Origin: Vulcanimicrobiota bacterium
GTDB lineage: Bacteria > Vulcanimicrobiota > Vulcanimicrobiia > Eremiobacterales > Eremiobacteraceae
Assembly: GCA_019232725.1 (NCBI GenBank)
Contig: JAFANK010000026.1
Location: 1-11,105, forward strand
Length of the DNA stretch: 11,105 nt
Direction of reading: 5' to 3'
Part shown: piece by piece, positions 7,432-11,105 of the stretch
How the letters are laid out: each line of letters starts with the position of its first letter
How positions within the stretch are numbered: the stretch's first letter is position 1
Program-made: the position numbers and the translations under genes
Notes under the pieces: generated by a model
Database searches by the model: none
What the model was told of the DNA's origin: nothing
Seen by the model: only the letters and a program-made list of their open reading frames with translations

Positions 7432-8985
7432 ATGGTGATCTGGCCGGCGGTCGCAGTCTTTGTCGCCCTCTTCGCCGTCGTCACGGTGCTCGGGTTCCTC
7501 GGACCGTATTGGAAACGCGGTGACCTCGACGTGCTCCACGAGTGGGCGCTGGGCGGACGCCAATTCGGCACGCTTGTTGCCTGGTTCGTTATCGGTGGCG
7601 ACCTGTACACGGCGTTCACCTATATCGCGGTGCCGGGATTCATCTATGGCAACGGTGCGATCGGCTTTTACGCGTTGCCATACACGGCGCTCGCGTTCCC
7701 GTGGGTCTTCGTCATGGCCGCGCGTTTTTGGACGATCGCAAAAAATCGCGGATACATCACATACGCCGACTTCGTTCGCGACCGCTATGATAGCCGCAGC
7801 CTCACTTTAGCGATCGCGGTGACCGGCATCATGGCCACGATGCCCTACATCGCGCTGCAGCTCGTCGGCATCCAGGTCGTGATCAAGACGATGGGCTTGG
7901 GCGGCACAGGGATATGGCGCGACGTACCGCTCATCATGGCCTTCGTCATACTCGCTGCCTATACGTATCGGGGTGGCCTGCGCGCGCCTGCGCTCGTCGC
8001 CTTTGCCAAGGACATCCTCATCTATGTCACCGTGATCGTGGCGACGGTCGTGATCGCCTCGAAACTCGGTGGATATGCGCACATCTTCGCCGCCACCGGC
8101 ACTGCCTTGGCGGCACGGCCCAATCCATCAGGTTTGTTGCTGCAACCACCGGCATACAGTGAGTATATCACGCTCACGGTTGGCTCAGCGCTCGCCATTT
8201 TAATGTACCCTTACTATTTGACTGGTCTGCTCAGCGCCGCGAGCGCCAAGGTCATCCGGCGGAACGCGATCGCGCTGCCCATCTACAGCTTGTTGCTCGC
8301 GCTGCTCGCGACATTTGGCTACATGGCGATCGTGGCGGGCATCCATCCGGATACCTCCAACGAGACGGTGCCGCAACTCTTCCTGCACATGTTCCCAGCC
8401 TGGTTCCTCGGGTTCACACTCGCGGCGATCGCGATCGGCGCACTCGTGCCGGCTGCCATCATGTCAATCGCGGCGGCCAATCTCTTCACGCGCAACATCT
8501 ACCGGGAGTTCATCAATCCTGCGTGTAGCGACCGCCAGGAAGCCACCAATGCGAAGTTGACCTCGTTGTTCGTGAAGTTCGGCGCGCTTGCGTTCGTGCT
8601 TAGCCTGCCGATGGAATATGCGATCAATCTGCAGCTATTCGCCGGCGGCTGGATCCTGCAGACACTGCCCACGATCGTGTTCGGCATGTACACCCGGTTC
8701 TTTCACCGCCGCGCGTTGATCGTCGGTTGGCTCATCGGGCTGGCCATCGCCACATACATGCCCATCCACACCTTCCGCACGCTCGGCCATTTCTCGTCAC
8801 TCTACGGGCTGCATGTCGGGTCGACCGTCGTGACCGGGTTCGTCGGTCTGTACGCTCTCGGAATCAATCTCGCCGTGACCACGATCCTGACGCTCGTCTT
8901 CGATGCCATGCGCATACCACGTGGCGCCGATCGAACCCAACCGGCGGACTACATCGAAGATACGGAGAAGCCGATCGCGGCATGA
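7432..8985 (+). CDS. sodium:solute symporter family protein, MctP-like (probable monocarboxylate transporter)
   Basis: This is a hydrophobic protein of 517 residues with roughly 12-13 membrane helices, the usual size for the SSS family (PF00474). Landmarks resembling MctP-type (monocarboxylate) symporters are LHEWALGGRQFGTLVAWFVIGGD (35-57), TYIAVPGFIYG, a YITYADFVRDRYDSRSL loop (108-124), MATMPYIALQLVGIQVV, and the signature-like GGLRAPALVAFAKDILIY (181-198). The pairing with a DUF3311 gene also fits that subgroup. In Rhizobium, MctP carries lactate, pyruvate and related small acids; the substrate here cannot be read from the sequence. The start is uncertain: ATG 7432 is chosen as it leads directly into the first helix; a GTG at 7378 would overlap the DUF3311 gene, and an ATT at 7411 sits behind a GGGGGA. 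It lies inside the purine cluster, 18 bases before the PurS-like gene. Confidence 0.85.
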   Translation: MVIWPAVAVFVALFAVVTVLGFLGPYWKRGDLDVLHEWALGGRQFGTLVAWFVIGGDLYTAFTYIAVPGFIYGNGAIGFYALPYTALAFPWVFVMAARFWTIAKNRGYITYADFVRDRYDSRSLTLAIAVTGIMATMPYIALQLVGIQVVIKTMGLGGTGIWRDVPLIMAFVILAAYTYRGGLRAPALVAFAKDILIYVTVIVATVVIASKLGGYAHIFAATGTALAARPNPSGLLLQPPAYSEYITLTVGSALAILMYPYYLTGLLSAASAKVIRRNAIALPIYSLLLALLATFGYMAIVAGIHPDTSNETVPQLFLHMFPAWFLGFTLAAIAIGALVPAAIMSIAAANLFTRNIYREFINPACSDRQEATNAKLTSLFVKFGALAFVLSLPMEYAINLQLFAGGWILQTLPTIVFGMYTRFFHRRALIVGWLIGLAIATYMPIHTFRTLGHFSSLYGLHVGSTVVTGFVGLYALGINLAVTTILTLVFDAMRIPRGADRTQPADYIEDTEKPIAA

Positions 8986-9003
8986 CTTTCGTGGCCTATT
9001 AGC

Positions 9004-9534
9004 ATGCGCATCGACGTCGTCATCGAGCTCATCATCCCGGATAACACCGCCTTCACCGTGCTGACGGCACTGCGCCACTTGGGATACGCGGAATTGCAGG
9101 CGGTCGACCGCGCCGAGCACATCATCCTCACGACCGATGAGAACGCGCAGCCCAGCGAACTCGTGGCGCACTTGGCGCAAGCCGAAGTCGTGTTCAACCC
9201 CAATAAGCACCGCCTCTCGTATTCCGTCGAAAACGGCGCAACATCCACCGAGCCGGCGGAGTTGGAAGCCCTCGTCAGCGACAAAGATGAGGACAATAGC
9301 CGGCTCGTACGGCTGCTGACCACGACATTTGGCGTCTCTGGTGTGCGCGACATAGAGCGTGCCGTCGGCTGGCGTCTGCGCGATACACATGGCCCCGCAT
9401 CGCGCGAGCGGTTGGAATGGGCATGCCGGGAGCTCCTGGCGAACCGGATTTCACAACGCTACGACATTCGTCCGCGTCCACACGCCGCGAGCGTCAGGGA
9501 AACGGCGGCCGCGCCGACGAAAGGAGGCCGATGA
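9004..9534 (+). CDS. tandem PurS-like protein (probable PurS component of FGAM synthase)
   Basis: The 176-residue product reads as two copies of the small PurS fold. Copy A (about 1-75): strand RIDVVIELIIPD, helix TAFTVLTALRHLGYAELQAV, strand HIILTTD, helix SELVAHLAQAEVVF, last strand HRLSYSV. Copy B (about 84-157): ELEALVSDKDEDNSR, LVRLLTTTFGVSGVRDIERA, WRLRDT, then RLEWACRELLANRISQRYDI. The last segment matches the PurS ending (B. subtilis EMCEKLLANTVIEDYRYEV), with the LLAN..I..Y pattern kept. Ordinary PurS is ~80 residues and works as a dimer bridging PurL and PurQ. Small PurL needs PurS, and no other PurS candidate is in the window. The assignment is by eye, so the function is an inference. 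The C-terminal ~20 residues look disordered and carry the ribosome binding site of purP in their codons. ATG 9004 is the only standard start after the upstream TGA in this frame; it has no clear Shine-Dalgarno. Confidence 0.72.
   Translation: MRIDVVIELIIPDNTAFTVLTALRHLGYAELQAVDRAEHIILTTDENAQPSELVAHLAQAEVVFNPNKHRLSYSVENGATSTEPAELEALVSDKDEDNSRLVRLLTTTFGVSGVRDIERAVGWRLRDTHGPASRERLEWACRELLANRISQRYDIRPRPHAASVRETAAAPTKGGR
9520..9527 (+). promoter_or_regulatory. ribosome binding site of purP (first copy)
   Basis: AAAGGAGG, a full anti-Shine-Dalgarno match, ends 3 bases before the ATG at 9531, inside the last codons of the preceding gene. It sets the purP start at 9531, not the in-frame ATG at 9417. 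Confidence 0.85.
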
Positions 9535-10649
9535 GCCCCAAGTCGAGTGCCCAACTGCCGTCGCTGTTCACGATCGCGACGCTCGGCAGCCATTCCGCAC
9601 TCCAGATCCTCAAAGGGGCAAAAGACGAGGGTTTTCACACCCTCGCGGTGGTCACGCCGCTCAACGAGCGGCTGTACGCAAGTTTCGCGTTCGTCGACGA
9701 AGTGATCGTCATCCCCAAGTACAGCGACTTTCCCAAGCTCGAAAAAGAGCTCAACAAGCGCAAGGTCATCCTCGTGCCGCACGGCTCCTTCGTCGCCTAC
9801 CTGTCGATGGACGAGCACAAGAAGATGACCACGCCGTACTTCGGCAACAAGGCGGTGCTGGACTGGGAAGCCGACCGCATGCGCCAGCGCGTCTGGCTGA
9901 CGCGCGCCGGGTTGAAGATGCCGCGCCACTTCACCAAAGCCAGCGAGATCGACCGGCCGGTCATCGTCAAACTCTACGGGGCGCTGGGCGGCAAGGGATA
10001 TCTCTTCGTCAAGAACCCGGAAGACTTCACGGCCCGCGCCTCACATTTGGTCGAGCAGCGCTACATCATGCAAGAATACGTGCTGGGCGTGCCCGTGTAC
10101 ATCCACTATTTCTACTCGCCGCTCACGGGCAAGCTCGAGATCATGTCCATGGACCGCCGCTACGAGAGCAACGTGGATTCGCTCGGACGCATTCCACTCG
10201 CAGACCAGGAAGGCTGGGACATCTCGCCGTCCTACGTCGTCATCGGCAATCAGCCGATCAGCCTGCGCGAATCGCTGCTGGCTGAGGCCTTCAACATGGG
10301 CGAAGCCGTCGTCCGCGTGAGCCGCGAACTCTGTGGCGAACGCGGATTGTTCGGCGCGTTTTGCCTGGAGACGATCGTGACGCCGGACTCCGAGTTCTTC
10401 CTCATGGAGATCTCCGCACGCATCGTCGCCGGCACCAATCTCTTCATCGACGGATCGCCCTATTCGTATCTCAACTACGACGAGCCGATGTCGACCGGCC
10501 GCCGCATCGCGCGCGAGATCCGCAACGCCCTGCTCTCGAACAGCCTCGACCTCGTGCTCGACCAGTCGAGCCGCACGACGTTTAGCCGGAGCGCCGCTCC
10601 CAATGGCGATGCGGTGGCAGTGCCGGGGCCCGGGGTGCCTGCCAACTGA
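9531..10649 (+). CDS. purP: formate-dependent FAICAR synthetase PurP (archaeal type)
   Basis: This is an ATP-grasp ligase of 372 residues (M. jannaschii PurP about 361) that makes FAICAR from AICAR, formate and ATP, replacing the folate-dependent AICAR transformylase of PurH. Motifs: IATLGSHSALQILKGAK (15-31, DUF1246 domain start), VPHGSFVAYL (82-91), YFGNKAVLDWEADR (103-116), the ATP-binding loop VIVKLYGALGGKGY (144-157), QEYVLGVPVYIHYFYSP (181-197), MDRRYESN (207-214), SPSYVVIGNQP (232-242), RESLL, and FLMEISARIVAGTN (290-303), which should hold metal-binding acidic residues, in the DUF1297 domain. These match M. jannaschii PurP nearly throughout. The last ~25 residues are serine/proline-rich and probably disordered. 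Its start overlaps the PurS-like stop as ATGA, and its stop overlaps the next gene by one base. An archaeal-type enzyme in a bacterial operon suggests ancient transfer, though codon use looks like the neighbours'. Confidence 0.93.
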   Translation: MSPKSSAQLPSLFTIATLGSHSALQILKGAKDEGFHTLAVVTPLNERLYASFAFVDEVIVIPKYSDFPKLEKELNKRKVILVPHGSFVAYLSMDEHKKMTTPYFGNKAVLDWEADRMRQRVWLTRAGLKMPRHFTKASEIDRPVIVKLYGALGGKGYLFVKNPEDFTARASHLVEQRYIMQEYVLGVPVYIHYFYSPLTGKLEIMSMDRRYESNVDSLGRIPLADQEGWDISPSYVVIGNQPISLRESLLAEAFNMGEAVVRVSRELCGERGLFGAFCLETIVTPDSEFFLMEISARIVAGTNLFIDGSPYSYLNYDEPMSTGRRIAREIRNALLSNSLDLVLDQSSRTTFSRSAAPNGDAVAVPGPGVPAN

Positions 10650-11105
10650 TGAACGCGGCGACGTCGCCCAGCGCCGCCCTCACATCGTACGATTCCGCTC
10701 GACTCACGCTGGCCTGCATCGGCAGTCATTCCGCCCTCGACGTGTGTCTTGGGGCCAAGCGCCAAGGCCTTCGCACGCTCGTGATCACAGCGCCGGGGCG
10801 CGACAAGACCTACGCGCAGTATTATCGCGCTCGGCCGGACGGCACCGGCGTTGTGGATGAAACGCTTTCGGTCCAACACTTTGCCGACGTCATCGATGCA
10901 GCGATCCAACAGCAGCTGCTGGAGCGCAACTGTATCTTCATCCCCAATCGTTCGTTTGAAGTCTATGCACGCGAGCGGCATAGTTACGATGAGATGGAAC
11001 ACGGCATGCTCGTGCCCATGTTCGGTTCGCGGCGGCTATTGCGTGCCGAAGAGCGAGATGAGGCGCGCAACCAGTACGCACTCCTCGACGCAGCGCAGAT
11101 CCGCT
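10649..11105 (+). CDS. second PurP-like protein (paralogue), 3' end outside window
   Basis: An open frame starts at ATG 10649, overlapping the purP stop by one base (TGATG), and runs to the window edge: 152 complete codons, no stop. It is homologous to the N-terminal (DUF1246) part of PurP. LACIGSHSALDVCLGAKRQG (about 21-40) parallels the IATLGSHSALQILKGAK of copy one, and LVPMFGSRRLLRAEER is close to the VPMFGNRR.LRWE.ER seen in archaeal PurP. Key differences: the conserved PHGSF is PNRSF here, FGN is FGS, and there is a longer insert around the ARPDGTG segment. The ATP-grasp core lies beyond the window. Some archaea also carry several PurP paralogues, some with unclear function. It may be a subunit partner of the first copy, a second ligase with another substrate, or a redundant enzyme; the sequence alone cannot decide. 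Family assignment is firm, function is not. Confidence 0.85.
   Translation, partial: MNAATSPSAALTSYDSARLTLACIGSHSALDVCLGAKRQGLRTLVITAPGRDKTYAQYYRARPDGTGVVDETLSVQHFADVIDAAIQQQLLERNCIFIPNRSFEVYARERHSYDEMEHGMLVPMFGSRRLLRAEERDEARNQYALLDAAQIR

Noticed and set aside
8982..9002. Six-codon frame ATG...TAG overlapping the symporter stop as ATGA, just before the PurS-like gene
   Set aside because: It could be a coupling peptide, but GGAG at 8964-8967 is 14 bases away and nothing else supports translation.
9359..10285. A 308-codon plus-strand frame overlapping the PurS-like gene and purP
   Set aside because: It is out of frame with both well-supported genes and yields an arginine-rich product without family motifs.

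Overview
The window is about 11.1 kb of GC-rich DNA from a bacterium. All ten recognisable genes lie on the + strand with very short gaps or stop/start overlaps, so most of it reads as one or two transcription units. The bacterial assignment rests on holA, the delta subunit of the Pol III clamp loader, which archaea and eukaryotes lack. The lineage cannot be fixed from the sequence. The mosaic gene content suggests an uncultured or deep-branching GC-rich phylum (Eremiobacterota/Vulcanimicrobiota-like would be a guess only).

Layout: (1) 1-266, the 3' end of mtnA (methionine salvage); (2) 263-1291, holA; (3) 1339-2772, purB (adenylosuccinate lyase, of the form seen in human ADSL); (4) 2783-4060, a PurC-PurE fusion with the architecture and length of animal PAICS and a class II, CO2-using PurE domain; (5) 4060-6411, purL (small type); (6) 6408-7139, purQ; (7) 7200-7415, a DUF3311 small membrane protein, and (8) 7432-8985, a sodium:solute symporter of the MctP-like type; (9) 9004-9534, a 176-residue protein that I read as two PurS-like domains in tandem; (10) 9531-10649, purP, the archaeal-type formate-dependent FAICAR synthetase; (11) 10649 to the end of the window, a second, diverged PurP paralogue that is cut off.

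Together the genes cover a continuous part of de novo purine synthesis: FGAR to FGAM (PurL+PurQ+PurS-like), AIR to CAIR to SAICAR (PurE and PurC domains), SAICAR to AICAR (PurB, which also acts at adenylosuccinate), and AICAR to FAICAR (PurP). The pathway is a mosaic. It uses an ADSL-like lyase, a PAICS-like fusion that should make PurK unnecessary, an apparent PurS-PurS pseudo-dimer, and a tandem pair of archaeal-type PurP genes where bacteria normally have folate-dependent PurH. The carboxylate-type transporter sits inside the cluster, upstream of a formate-consuming enzyme, which raises the testable idea that it supplies formate or another monocarboxylate. No PurH, PurO, PurK, RNA gene, CRISPR array, insertion sequence or convincing terminator was seen. 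No stretch longer than 60 bases lacks a gene.
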